Assembly (NCBI GenBank): GCA_963696625.1
Contig: CAVOKZ010000039.1
Span: forward strand, 1-38,168
DNA length: 38,168 nt
Direction of reading: 5' to 3'
Source of the DNA: JAWVFN01 sp963696625
Lineage (GTDB): Bacteria; Actinomycetota; Thermoleophilia; Solirubrobacterales; 70-9
Shown: in pieces, positions 21,051 through 29,787 of the stretch
How positions within the stretch are numbered: position 1 is the first letter of the stretch
Layout of the letters: the number at the start of each line of letters is the position of its first letter
Position numbers and translations under genes: made by a program
Notes under the pieces: generated by a model
The model's input: only the letters and a program-made list of their open reading frames with translations
What the model was told of the DNA's origin: nothing
Databases searched by the model: none

Positions 21051-21543
21051 CGACGTCAGCCCGCCGGCTCAAGTCGCGGCGGCTTGCCGCCGCGACTTTG
21101 TGTTGGGCGGGTGCTACGGAGCGATCTGATGTGGTTTCAACTTCGGACTCACTACTGAACCTGTAGCCCCAGGGCCCGAATTGGACGGTCGTTTGGTGCG
21201 GATGGCCCCGGTACGCCGCCGATAGCTATGAAGATGAGCGTTCGGGGCAGCGCTTCCAGGCAAGTGACTCAAACGGCGCGACTGTTCGCGCGGCGTCGCG
21301 TTGGTTGCTTGTTGCTGCCCCGGTGCTCGTTGATTCGCGTGTGCGATACCCCATCCATCGAGCGCCGCCGGCCCCATCTCCGCAGAGATGCGACGGGACC
21401 GGCGGCGTCTCGAGTCGCATTCCCCGCGTGAAGTAGCCCTCCGCGTCGACAGGCGGTTGCCATCGGATCACTCCGTAGCGCCCGCCTGCCATTAAGTGGC
21501 GGCGGCAAGCCGCCGCGACGAATACGGCGGGCTGACGTCGTTA
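21048..21543. repeat. Mirrored inverted repeat between two convergent genes
   Basis: No convincing gene is seen in this 490-bp spacer. The left arm (21048-21135) starts at the stop of the small membrane protein, and the right arm (about 21460-21543) starts at the stop of the sortase gene. The arms match when reversed: TAGCGACGTCAGCCCGCC against TAACGACGTCAGCCCGCC, then a hairpin GTCGCGGCGGCTTGCCGCCG in each, then GGCGGGTGCTACGGAGCGAT against GGCGGGCGCTACGGAGTGAT. The hairpins could serve as terminators facing each gene. The centre (21136-21460) is unassigned and may be a decayed insertion. Confidence 0.7.
21072..21099 (+). terminator. Hairpin after the small membrane protein gene
   Basis: AAGTCGCGGCGG and CCGCCGCGACTT form a perfect 12-bp stem around CTTG, 22 nt after the stop codon at 21050. 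The T-tract is weak (TTTGTG). An inverted partner with one mismatch lies at 21497-21520, facing the sortase gene. Confidence 0.6.
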
Positions 21544-22239
21544 GGGGGCAACCCACGCCCCGGTGCCGCCGAGCGCGAAAGTGTCGATCCTCGTCAGCCG
21601 CGAGAACAGGGCGTAGCGCTGGGCGGCGCTGTAGACGGGGTGACAGGCGGTCATCACCAGCTGCTCGAAGCCGACCGGCCTGACGATCTGCACTTCGCTG
21701 GGATCGACGATCTTGTGACGCTCCACGGTGTAGGTGAAGACGCCGTAGGGCATCTCGAGCCGGATCTCGTCGCCGGCCTCGAGGTCGTCGATGTGACGGA
21801 ACGGCGCCAGATAGGTGGTGCGGTGGCCGGCGATGCCGACGGTCGAGCCCTGACCCGGGAACGCGGTCTTCTCGTAGTGGCCCGGCCCCTTCTGCAGGCT
21901 CGCGGTGTCGGTGCCCTGGACGACGACGATGTCGAGGTTGATGCGGTCGATGTGCATGCGGCCGATTCCCTGGCCCTGGTGGACCCGCTGGGCGAAGAGC
22001 CCGGCGAGGATCGAGGCCCGCGCGGCGTCGCCCTCGACGCCCTCGAGCTGGGCGAGGTCGGCCGCGGTCGGGAACTCGTCCTCGAGCTTGGCGAGGTCGT
22101 CGGCGGCTTTGCCCTGCTGCAGAGAGCCGTAGGCCGCCGACATCGGCTCCTGCCAGAGCAGGGTCGTCCCGGCGTCGGCGAGGACGACCAGCCCCGCGGT
22201 GATCAGCGCGATAGAGAGGATGTGAGTGAACCGGTGCAC
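21541..22239 (-). CDS. Sortase (class E/D-like)
   Basis: 232 residues from a GTG start. An N-terminal membrane anchor (THILSIALITAGLVVLADAG) is followed by a helical linker and the sortase barrel. The catalytic triad is visible: His in STVGIAGHRTTYLAPF, Cys in QLVMTACHPVYSAAQRYALF (TAC rather than the common TxTC) and Arg in the same segment (RYALFSRL). Sortases attach proteins to the wall or build pili by transpeptidation. No sorting-signal protein is seen in this window. Orphan sortases of this type are common in Actinomycetota. It diverges from argG, with 88 bp between starts. Confidence 0.92.
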   Translation of the reverse strand: MHRFTHILSIALITAGLVVLADAGTTLLWQEPMSAAYGSLQQGKAADDLAKLEDEFPTAADLAQLEGVEGDAARASILAGLFAQRVHQGQGIGRMHIDRINLDIVVVQGTDTASLQKGPGHYEKTAFPGQGSTVGIAGHRTTYLAPFRHIDDLEAGDEIRLEMPYGVFTYTVERHKIVDPSEVQIVRPVGFEQLVMTACHPVYSAAQRYALFSRLTRIDTFALGGTGAWVAP

Positions 22240-22327
22240 GCCGGCATTGTCGCGCAGCCATAATCCTGCGTCGATCCCACGACCCAGGACAGACTGAAGC
22301 CTGTCCCGCAGCCAACATCACTTGCCA

Positions 22328-23596
22328 ATGAACGACGAATCACGCGCACCCAGAATCGCCTCCTACCAGGCCGACCCCGAGTCGGTCGGCCGCGTGCTGC
22401 TGCTCTATTCGGGCGGCCTCGACACGAGCGTCATGCTCAAGTGGATCGCGGAGGAGTACGGCGCCGAGATCGTCACCCTGACCGCCAACCTCGGCCAGCC
22501 CGGCGAGGACTGGGACGTCGTCACCGGCAAGGCCAGGGACCTCGGCGCGGTCGATGCCGTGCTCGTCGACGCACGCGAGGAGTTCGCCGGCGAATACGTG
22601 CTGCCGGCTATCCGAGCCAACGCCCTCTACGGCGGCGGATATCCACTATTCACTGCCTTGGGGCGGCCGTTGATCGGCAAGCTCGCGGTGCAGGCCGCGC
22701 GCGAGCACGACTGCGACACGATCGCCCACGGCTGCACCGGCAAGGGCAACGATCAGGTGCGGATCGAGGCGGCGATCGCCGCTCTCGACCCCGAGCTCAA
22801 GGTGATCGCCCCGGTGCGCGAGTGGGCGATGGGCAGGGAGGAGGAGATCGCCTACGCGCGCGAGCACGGGATCCCGGTCAAGGGCGGCACCGAGGCCGCG
22901 CCCTACTCCATTGATGACAACTTGTGGGGGCGCTCCTCGGAGGGAAAGGCGATCGAGGACCTCTCCGCCGCGCCGCCCGACGACGTCTTTCAGCTCGTCA
23001 CGCCGCCGGAGCGGGCGGCTGAGGAGCCCCAGGAGCTGCGCGTCGGCTTCGAGAAGGGCAAGCCGGTCGCGCTCGACGGCGAGGCGCTCGAGCTGGTCGA
23101 GCTGATCGATCTCGCCGCCGAGATCGGCGCCCGCCACGGCGTCGGCATCGTCGATCACATCGAGGACCGGATCGTCGGGCTCAAGGTGCGCGACCTCTAC
23201 GAGGTGCCCGCCGCGGCGATCATCCTCGCCGCCCATCGCGAGCTCGAGAAGCTGGTCTCGACGATCCACCAGAACAACTTCAAGTCGACCCTCGACAACC
23301 ATTGGGCATACCTCTGTTACGCCGGGCTGTGGCACGAGCCGCTGCGCTCCGACCTCGACGCTTTCATGGATTCGGTCAACGAGTACGTCACCGGCGAGGT
23401 GACGCTGAAGCTGTACCGTGGCTCGGTGACCCCGGTGGCGCGCTCATCGCCCTTCGCCCTGTATGACCAGTCGCTGGCGTCGTTCGGCGAGTCGGGCGGC
23501 GAGTTCAGCCAGGCGGCGAGCCCGGGGTTCATCGAGCTCTTCACCCTGCAGAGCCGGCTCGCCCACCGGATCCGCAACAAGGAGGACTTCAAATGA
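22328..23596 (+). CDS. argG: Argininosuccinate synthase
   Basis: 422 residues from ATG 22328 (MNDESRAPRIASYQADPESV). The ATP-binding loop is LLLYSGGLDTSVMLKWIAEE. Other hallmarks are GRPLIGKLAVQAAREHDCDT, IAHGCTGKGNDQVRIEAAIA, PYSIDDNLWGRSSEGKAIED and VNEYVTGEVTLKLYRGS. It condenses citrulline and aspartate with ATP. It is separated from argCJBD by the epimerase/sortase block; argF, argH and argR are not in this window. Its stop overlaps the ATG of a small downstream gene. Confidence 0.98.
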   Translation: MNDESRAPRIASYQADPESVGRVLLLYSGGLDTSVMLKWIAEEYGAEIVTLTANLGQPGEDWDVVTGKARDLGAVDAVLVDAREEFAGEYVLPAIRANALYGGGYPLFTALGRPLIGKLAVQAAREHDCDTIAHGCTGKGNDQVRIEAAIAALDPELKVIAPVREWAMGREEEIAYAREHGIPVKGGTEAAPYSIDDNLWGRSSEGKAIEDLSAAPPDDVFQLVTPPERAAEEPQELRVGFEKGKPVALDGEALELVELIDLAAEIGARHGVGIVDHIEDRIVGLKVRDLYEVPAAAIILAAHRELEKLVSTIHQNNFKSTLDNHWAYLCYAGLWHEPLRSDLDAFMDSVNEYVTGEVTLKLYRGSVTPVARSSPFALYDQSLASFGESGGEFSQAASPGFIELFTLQSRLAHRIRNKEDFK

Positions 23597-23754
23597 GCAC
23601 CTTCTATGAGCTGGTCGGCCGCACCGTCGTCGGCTTCGTCATCCGCCGTTACGGGACGCAGATCCGCGCCGCCGGCGCCCTCGCCGTCGCCGCGTCGGTG
23701 CTCGGCCTCGGCGTCTACCTCGCCGCGCGCGAGGACGACGACGCTGCAAGCTGA
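23593..23754 (+). CDS. 53-residue membrane peptide coupled to argG
   Basis: A short open frame whose ATG overlaps the argG stop (ATGA). It encodes MSTFYELVGRTVVGFVIRRY, then GTQIRAAGALAVAASVLGLG and VYLAAREDDDAAS, ending at TGA 23752-23754. An amphipathic basic N-terminal helix is followed by one hydrophobic segment and an acidic tail, so it should span the membrane once. Codon use matches neighbouring genes and the overlap argues for real translation. I recognise no family and would not assign a role in arginine synthesis. Confidence 0.6.
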   Translation: MSTFYELVGRTVVGFVIRRYGTQIRAAGALAVAASVLGLGVYLAAREDDDAAS

Positions 23755-23832
23755 GCGTCTGTTTACATAATTCCACCCAAATTGCGGGTATCTGAGGCGC
23801 GTCTGTAAGCGGTTGCTAGGGTTGGCGCGCTC

Positions 23833-24810
23833 GTGACCCGCTCGCGCCGACAGCGCCGGGGGCGCTTCGTCGCGCCACTCGCCATTGCCGTCTTCGGCGC
23901 CTCGCTGATCGGGGCGTCGGGTGTCGCCGACGCCGATCTTCAGGCGAGGATCGACTCCGCCAAGAGCGAGGCGCAGGATCTCGAGGCAAAAATCTCCGCG
24001 CGCGGCGACCATATCGCCGAGCTCGAGACCGACGCCGCCGAGGCTCAAGCGAAGATCGACTCGCTCACCGGCGAGCTGCGCAGCGGCGCCGAGCGCTCGG
24101 CCGAGCTCTCCCACGAGCTTGAGAAGGCCGAGCGCGACCTCCAGGCTGCCCAGGACCGGCTGCAGCGCGCGCAGCAGGTGCTCGCCGACCGTCTCGTCGA
24201 CATCTATAAGAACGGCGAGCCGAGCTACGTCGACCTCGTGCTCTCCTCCGATGGTTTCGACGATCTCAGCGCGCAGTCCGGCTACCTGCGGGCGATCGAG
24301 AGCGCCGACGCGCGCAGCGCCGACCGGGTCCGCGCCTCGCGCGACCAGGTTGACGGTGAGGTCTCGAGGATCGAGGACATCAAGACCGAGATCGACAACC
24401 ACAACCGCCGGCTCGTCGATGCGCGCTCGACCGTCAGCGAAACGCGCGCGGGTTTGAAGAGCCAGGCGGCAGAGCTCGCCTCTGCCAAGGCGCAGGAGGC
24501 GAGCGACCTCGCCGAGATCCGCTCGACGATCTCCGACCTGCAGAGCCGGCTCGGGCCGGAGGAGCTCGGGGCCCTGTTCGGCAACGGCCAGTGGGCGATC
24601 CCGGAGTACATCGTGATGTGCGAATCCGGCGGCAACTACCACGCCCTCAACGCCTCGAGCGGCGCCGGCGGCGCCTACCAGATCCTCCCTTCGACCTGGC
24701 GCGCCTACGGCGGCACGGGCCTGCCCCAGAACGCCCCGCCGGCCGAGCAGGACCGCATCGCGGCGATCATCTGGGCCAACGACGGCCCCGGCGCCTGGTC
24801 CTGCGCCTAG
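23833..24810 (+). CDS. Secreted coiled-coil protein with C-terminal Rpf/lysozyme-like transglycosylase domain
   Basis: 325 residues from GTG 23833. The signal peptide includes FVAPLAIAVFGASLIGASG, with cleavage after VADA. A long coiled coil (about 35-240: QARIDSAKSEAQDLEAKISA, HELEKAERDLQAAQDRLQRA) resembles that of PcsB/RipC-type wall hydrolases. The last 70 residues are an Rpf-like domain: IPEYIVMCESGGNYHALNAS, then GAGGAYQILPSTWRAYGGTG and WANDGPGAWSCA. Glu264 is the expected catalytic acid, and Cys263/Cys324 the usual disulfide. It should cleave peptidoglycan glycan strands during division or regrowth. The stop overlaps that of the convergent sixA by 3 nt. Confidence 0.88.
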   Translation: MTRSRRQRRGRFVAPLAIAVFGASLIGASGVADADLQARIDSAKSEAQDLEAKISARGDHIAELETDAAEAQAKIDSLTGELRSGAERSAELSHELEKAERDLQAAQDRLQRAQQVLADRLVDIYKNGEPSYVDLVLSSDGFDDLSAQSGYLRAIESADARSADRVRASRDQVDGEVSRIEDIKTEIDNHNRRLVDARSTVSETRAGLKSQAAELASAKAQEASDLAEIRSTISDLQSRLGPEELGALFGNGQWAIPEYIVMCESGGNYHALNASSGAGGAYQILPSTWRAYGGTGLPQNAPPAEQDRIAAIIWANDGPGAWSCA

Positions 24811-25235
24811 CCTGTGACCCGGCTGAGGTCTTTCGGTCGCATCAGCACGTGAAGCGTGCCGGGCTCGATGCCGGCCAGCCCGCCCTTCTTCAGCTTGATC
24901 TTCGCGCCCGTCAGCTCGGCGACGGCGTTGGAGAGGTCGGGCTCGTGGCCGACGAACAACACTTCGCGGCCGGCGGCCAGCTCGCGAACGTCGATCAGGC
25001 CGCCGCGCAGCTCCTCGGCGACCTCGGGCTCCATCCCCAGGGGCTCGCAGGCGAGCTTCGCCGTTTGCAGTGCGCGGACCTTGGGGCTCGATAGGCAGGC
25101 CTCGATCTCGATCCCGAGGGCGGCGATCGCTCCGCCGGCCGCGCGGGATTGCCTCCTGCCCTTGTCGGTGAGCCGGCGTGAGGCGTCGCCGCCCGTGTGG
25201 GGCTCGGCGTCGCCGTGGCGGAGAAGCCAGATCAC
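24807..25235 (-). CDS. sixA: Phosphohistidine phosphatase SixA-like
   Basis: 142 residues from GTG. Histidine phosphatase fold: the RHG motif in MIWLLRHGDAEPH holds the nucleophilic His, LTDKGRRQSRAAG follows, LSSPKVRALQTAKLA carries the second Arg, and EVLFVGHEPDLSNAVAELTG the second catalytic His. Length is near the family norm. SixA in E. coli removes phosphate from a histidine of a phosphotransfer protein; the substrate here is unknown. It lies 22 nt after the EAL gene on the same strand, probably one transcript. Confidence 0.87.
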   Translation of the reverse strand: MIWLLRHGDAEPHTGGDASRRLTDKGRRQSRAAGGAIAALGIEIEACLSSPKVRALQTAKLACEPLGMEPEVAEELRGGLIDVRELAAGREVLFVGHEPDLSNAVAELTGAKIKLKKGGLAGIEPGTLHVLMRPKDLSRVTG

Positions 25236-25257
25236 CGCCGCAGTATTACCGCGCCGA

Positions 25258-26025
25258 TTAGTCGGCGCAGGCGCCGTTTGGCGACGCGGCGCGGGTGATG
25301 CTGGGGGCGGGCTCGCCGAGGTGGTAGCCCTGGCCGCGGTCGACCCCGAGCTCGCGCAGCAGCTCGACGGTCGGCTCGTCGCCGACGAACTCGGCGATCG
25401 TCTTCATGCCCATGCCGTTGGCCATCGAGACGATGCCCTCGACCATCGCGCGGTCGCGGGCGTTGGTGGTCAGATCGCGGACGAACTCGCCGTCGATCTT
25501 CACGTAGTCGAACGGCAGGTGTTTCAAGTAGTAGAGCGAGCCGAAGCCGACCCCGAAGTCGTCGAGGGCGAGGCCGCAGCCGAGGCCCTTGACCGCGTGG
25601 GAGAACTCGATCGCGGCCTTCATGCTGCCGATCGCGACCGTCTCGGTCACTTCGACGACGAGGCGGCTGGGGTCGATCGCCGCGCGGCTCAGCTCCGCCT
25701 CGATCAGGCGCAGCAGTTCGGTGTCCCCGACCGAGGAGCCCGAGAGGTTGACGTCGAGGATCCCGGCGTCGTCGTTCTCGAGCATCGTGATCGCCTCGGT
25801 GACAACCACCCGGTCGATCTCCTGGGCCATGCCGTAGCGCTCCGCGGCGGCGAGGAAGTAGGTCGGCCCGACGTGGCGGTTGCCCTTCAGCAGGCGCAGC
25901 AGAACCTCGTGCTGGTCCACGGAGCCGCTGCCGAGCTTGACGATCGGCTGGCGGTAGAGAACGAAGCCCGCGAGCTGCGCGCGCAACTCCCTCGAGTCAA
26001 GTCTCTCCTGTGTTCCCGTGTCCAT
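25258..26025 (-). CDS. EAL-domain c-di-GMP phosphodiesterase
   Basis: 255 residues from ATG 26025, a stand-alone EAL domain with little N-terminal extension. The signature is EVL (residues 40-42) in place of EAL, with the metal and substrate residues kept: DVNLSGSSV (Asn), VEVTETVAIG (Glu), GLALDDFGVGFGSLYYLKHL (Asp-Asp), FDYVKIDGEFV (Lys), TIAEFVGDEP (Glu) and GQGYHLGEP (Gln). It should hydrolyse c-di-GMP to pGpG and thus oppose the two GGDEF proteins in this window. Longer starts upstream would run into the dnaE start region. It is divergent from dnaE, with about 110 bp between. Confidence 0.92.
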   Translation of the reverse strand: MDTGTQERLDSRELRAQLAGFVLYRQPIVKLGSGSVDQHEVLLRLLKGNRHVGPTYFLAAAERYGMAQEIDRVVVTEAITMLENDDAGILDVNLSGSSVGDTELLRLIEAELSRAAIDPSRLVVEVTETVAIGSMKAAIEFSHAVKGLGCGLALDDFGVGFGSLYYLKHLPFDYVKIDGEFVRDLTTNARDRAMVEGIVSMANGMGMKTIAEFVGDEPTVELLRELGVDRGQGYHLGEPAPSITRAASPNGACAD

Positions 26026-26134
26026 CAGCTGCCCGTCAAGGATGACAGCTTCCTCGCCGGAAAATGGGGGGTCGGCCGTAAATCCGCCGCGGAAGGACAC
26101 CGATTCGGGCCGACCCGGTTGCGATGATCGCCGA

Positions 26135-29100
26135 GTGAGCGGGCCTTCTGGCGCAGTCCACCTGCATGTCCACAGCGAGTACTCGCTGCTCGACGGCGCC
26201 TGCAAGCTTTCGCCCGCGAAGAAGAAGAAAGGGCAGCCGCCGGACTGGATCTCCCTCGCCGAGCGCGCCGCCGAGCTCGACATGCCGGCGCTCGGACTCA
26301 CCGACCACGGCGTCATGAACGGCGCGGTCGAGCACTACAAAGCCTGCCGCGAGGTCGGCATCAAGCCGATCATCGGCATGGAGGCCTACCTCGTCGACGA
26401 CCGCAAGGCGCTCTCGGCGCCGCGGTACGAGCGAAACCACCTGACGCTGCTCGCGTCCTCGGACGCCGGCTTCCGCAACCTCGTCCAGCTCACCTCGGCC
26501 GGGTTCCTCGAGGGCTTCTCGCGCGGCAAGGCCAACGTCGACATGGAGCTGCTCTCGCGCCACTCCGACGGCGTGATCGCGCTGACCGGCTGCCTGCAGT
26601 CGCGGTTCTGCCGGCGCATCGTCGAGGACCGCCCCGACGACGCTCGCTCGCACATCGACGACCTGATTCAGACCTTTGGCGCCGAGCAGGTCTACTTCGA
26701 GCTGCAGCGCAACGGCATCGACGACCAGGAGAAGGCGAACAAGGGGATCGTCGCCGTCGCCAAGGAGGTCGGACGGCCGCTGGTCGCGACCGCCGACGTC
26801 CATTACCTGCGCCGTGAGGACTACGACAACCACGCGGCCCTGCTCTGCGTGCAGACGAAGTCGACGCTCGAGCAGCCGAAGCTGCGCTTTGACACCAACG
26901 AGTTCTATTTGAAGGACCCCGCCGAGATGTCGGAGTCGTTCGCCGAGTGGCCCGAGGCGGTGCCGATGACACTCGAGATCGCCGAGCGCTGCGAGGTCGA
27001 GATCGAGCTCGGCAAGCTGCTGCTGCCGCGCTATCCGACCGAGGATGGCTCCGAGCCCGAGGAGATGCTGCGCCGGATCGTCGCCGAGGGCCTCAGGCGC
27101 CGCTACGGCGACCCTGTCCCGGCCGAGGCGCAGCAGCGGCTCGACTTCGAGCTCGGCGTGATCTCCGAGATGGGCTTCGAGTCCTACTTCCTGATCGTCT
27201 GGGACTTCGTCAAGTACGCCAAGGAGAACGGCGTCGCGGTCGGCCCCGGGCGGGGCTCGGCGGCCGGCTCGATCGTCGCCTACTCGCTCGACATCACCGA
27301 CATCGACCCGCTCGCCCACGGGCTGATGTTCGAGCGCTTCTTGAACCCGGCCCGTAAGTCGATGCCGGACATCGACATCGACTTCTCCGTCCGCGGCCGC
27401 GAGCGAGTCATGCACTACGTCCAGGAGAAGTACGGCCGCGAGTCGGTCGCCCAGATCATCACCTTCGGCCGCATGGCCCCGCGCGCCGCGACCCGCGACG
27501 CGGCCCGGGTGCTCGGCTACGACTATGGCGCCGGCGACCGGCTCGCCAAGCAGATCCCCGAGCCGATCATGGGGCGCAGCCCCAGCTTCCGCGAATGCCT
27601 CAAGCCGGGCCAGGAGCTGAAGGCGACCTACGACTCCGACCCCGATGCGAAGCGGATCATCGAGACCGCGCAGGGCCTCGAGGGCATCGTGCGCAACAAC
27701 TCGATCCACGCCGCGGCGGTCGTGATCGCCGACCGGCCGCTGCAGGAAGTCGTGCCGCTGCAGCTCGCCGAGGACCGGGGCGCGGGGGAGAAGGGGGAGC
27801 GCGCCTACAAGATCGTCACCCAGTACTCGATGGGCCCGATCGAGGAGATCGGGCTGCTGAAGATGGACTTCCTCGGCCTCCGCAACCTCGACGTGATCGA
27901 GGATGCGGTCGAGATCATCGAGCGCTCGCGGGGCGAGAAGGTCGACATCGAGGCGGTGCCGCTCGACGACTCCAAGGTCTACGAGATGCTGAGGAAGGGC
28001 GACTCGACCGGCGTCTTCCAGTTCGAGTCCGACGGCATGCGGGACGCCCTGCGCAAGGTGAAGCCAACCGAGCTCGGGGACATCATCGCCCTGGGTGCGC
28101 TGTACCGGCCCGGCGCGATGGCCTACATCCCGGCGTACGCCAAGGGCAAGCGCGACCCCTCCTCCGTCCGCTACCCCGACGAGCGCCTGCGCCCGATCAC
28201 CGAGGGGACCTACGGCTGCGTGATCTACCAGGAGCAGCTGATGAAGATCGCCACCGACATGGCCGGCTTCTCCGGCGCCGAGGCCGACGACCTGCGCAAG
28301 GCCATCGGCAAGAAGAAGCGTGACCTGATGGCGACGATGAAGGACAAGTTCATGGCGGGGCTGGAGGAGTCGAAGACCGACCACGGCGTCGCCGCCGACC
28401 TCTGGTCGCTGATGACCGCCGCCGCCGATTACAGCTTCAACCTCTCCCACGCCGCCTGTTACGGGCTGATCTCCTACCGCACCGCCTACCTCAAGGCCAA
28501 CTACCCGGCCGAGTACATGGCGGCGCTGATCTCATCGGTGATGTCGACCAAGGACAAGGTGCCCTTCTTCGTCAACCGCTGCTCGGAGATGGGGATCGAG
28601 GTGCTGCCGCCCGACGTCAACTCCTCCGACCACGGCTTCACGGTCAGCGGCAACAACATCCGCTTCGGCCTCGACGCGGTCAAGAACGTCGGCCACCAGG
28701 CGGTGCAGGCGATCCTCGCGACTCGGGAGACCGACGGCGAGTTCGCCTCGATCTGGGACTTCTGTGAGCGGGTGGACGCGCGCTCGGTCAACAAGCGCGC
28801 GGTCGAGTGCCTGATCAAGTGCGGGGCGCTCGATTCGACCGGGGCCTCGCGCCAGGGCATGCTCGACGCGCTGCCCGCCGCCGCGGCCCACGGCCAGACC
28901 GCCCAGGAGGACGCGATGCGCGGCCAGGGCTCGATCTTCGATCTCGGCGGAGACGGGGGAGGGCAGGACTCGTCACCGCGAGCCCAGCACCCGCCGATCG
29001 GGCTCGCCGAGTTCGATTCAAAGGAGCTGCTCCGCCTCGAGAAGGAGACGCTCGGCACTTTCCTCTCCGCGCACCCTCTGGACGAGGTCCGCGACGCGCT

Positions 29101-29689
29101 GCGCTCGCGCGCGGACTGCTCGCTCGCCGACCTCGACAAGCGCGAGGACGGTTCGATCGTCACCGTCGGCGGCATCGTCACCGAGGCCCGCCGGATCCGC
29201 ACCCGCGCGGGCAAGGACATGATGTTCGCGACGATCGACGACATCGAGGGCCAGGTCGAGATGCTCGTCTTCAACAAGGCCTTCGAGGCCCACGCCCAGG
29301 CGATCGACGTCGACCAGGTTGTCCTGGTCAAGGGCCGCGTCGACCACAAGGAGGCGGGCGAGATCAAGCTCGTGGTGATCGAGATCGAGCCGTTCGAGCC
29401 CTCCGAGGACGAGGTTGCGCGCGCGAGGGCGGCGCGCAAGGCCCGGCAGGAGCACGACTCGGGCCCGACCGTGATCCACATCAACGCCGCCGACTTCGGC
29501 GCCGGCCTGATCGACGAGCTGAAGATGCTCTTCCGCAACCATCCCGGGGTCGCCGAGGTCCTGCTCGAGATGGACACCCGCGAGGGCACGCGCCGGCTCC
29601 GTTTCGGCGACGACTACAAGGTGCGGCGCTCGGCCGCGTTCGACGCCGAGCTCCACTCGCTGCTCGGCCCGGGGGCGCTCGCGGCGTAG
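26135..29689 (+). CDS. dnaE: DNA polymerase III alpha subunit (DnaE1)
   Basis: 1184 residues from GTG 26135, just before the PHP domain (VHLHVHSEYSLLDGACKLS). Order: PHP domain to about 270, palm with catalytic Asp412 and Asp414 in PDIDIDFSVRGRERVMHYVQ, fingers and Cterm regions (FGRMAPRAATRDAARVLGYD, NNSIHAAAVVIAD, GVFQFESDGMRDAL, SFNLSHAACYGLISYRTAYL), then an OB domain (VTVGGIVTEARRIRTRAGKD) and a short C-terminal domain. The length fits the replicative DnaE1 type. An earlier in-frame ATG at 26018 would overlap the EAL gene and precede the fold; I reject it. It replicates the chromosome. Confidence 0.97.
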   Translation: MSGPSGAVHLHVHSEYSLLDGACKLSPAKKKKGQPPDWISLAERAAELDMPALGLTDHGVMNGAVEHYKACREVGIKPIIGMEAYLVDDRKALSAPRYERNHLTLLASSDAGFRNLVQLTSAGFLEGFSRGKANVDMELLSRHSDGVIALTGCLQSRFCRRIVEDRPDDARSHIDDLIQTFGAEQVYFELQRNGIDDQEKANKGIVAVAKEVGRPLVATADVHYLRREDYDNHAALLCVQTKSTLEQPKLRFDTNEFYLKDPAEMSESFAEWPEAVPMTLEIAERCEVEIELGKLLLPRYPTEDGSEPEEMLRRIVAEGLRRRYGDPVPAEAQQRLDFELGVISEMGFESYFLIVWDFVKYAKENGVAVGPGRGSAAGSIVAYSLDITDIDPLAHGLMFERFLNPARKSMPDIDIDFSVRGRERVMHYVQEKYGRESVAQIITFGRMAPRAATRDAARVLGYDYGAGDRLAKQIPEPIMGRSPSFRECLKPGQELKATYDSDPDAKRIIETAQGLEGIVRNNSIHAAAVVIADRPLQEVVPLQLAEDRGAGEKGERAYKIVTQYSMGPIEEIGLLKMDFLGLRNLDVIEDAVEIIERSRGEKVDIEAVPLDDSKVYEMLRKGDSTGVFQFESDGMRDALRKVKPTELGDIIALGALYRPGAMAYIPAYAKGKRDPSSVRYPDERLRPITEGTYGCVIYQEQLMKIATDMAGFSGAEADDLRKAIGKKKRDLMATMKDKFMAGLEESKTDHGVAADLWSLMTAAADYSFNLSHAACYGLISYRTAYLKANYPAEYMAALISSVMSTKDKVPFFVNRCSEMGIEVLPPDVNSSDHGFTVSGNNIRFGLDAVKNVGHQAVQAILATRETDGEFASIWDFCERVDARSVNKRAVECLIKCGALDSTGASRQGMLDALPAAAAHGQTAQEDAMRGQGSIFDLGGDGGGQDSSPRAQHPPIGLAEFDSKELLRLEKETLGTFLSAHPLDEVRDALRSRADCSLADLDKREDGSIVTVGGIVTEARRIRTRAGKDMMFATIDDIEGQVEMLVFNKAFEAHAQAIDVDQVVLVKGRVDHKEAGEIKLVVIEIEPFEPSEDEVARARAARKARQEHDSGPTVIHINAADFGAGLIDELKMLFRNHPGVAEVLLEMDTREGTRRLRFGDDYKVRRSAAFDAELHSLLGPGALAA

Positions 29690-29787
29690 GCGCCGGCTAC
29701 CACCAGTGGGAGGGGTTGTCAACAGGCGGGGTCCCTTCAGGTCCCCAGGCGCAGTGTGTTGCGGCGTAGACTCAGCCGAGTGCAGAC

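Noticed and set aside
21226..21492. A minus-strand 88-codon frame in the spacer between the sortase and the small membrane protein
   Set aside because: It begins inside the right inverted-repeat arm, lacks a ribosome site and has no recognisable fold; the spacer is better explained as repeat DNA.
26036..28450. An 804-codon open frame opposite dnaE
   Set aside because: It is antisense to dnaE and has no recognisable motif.
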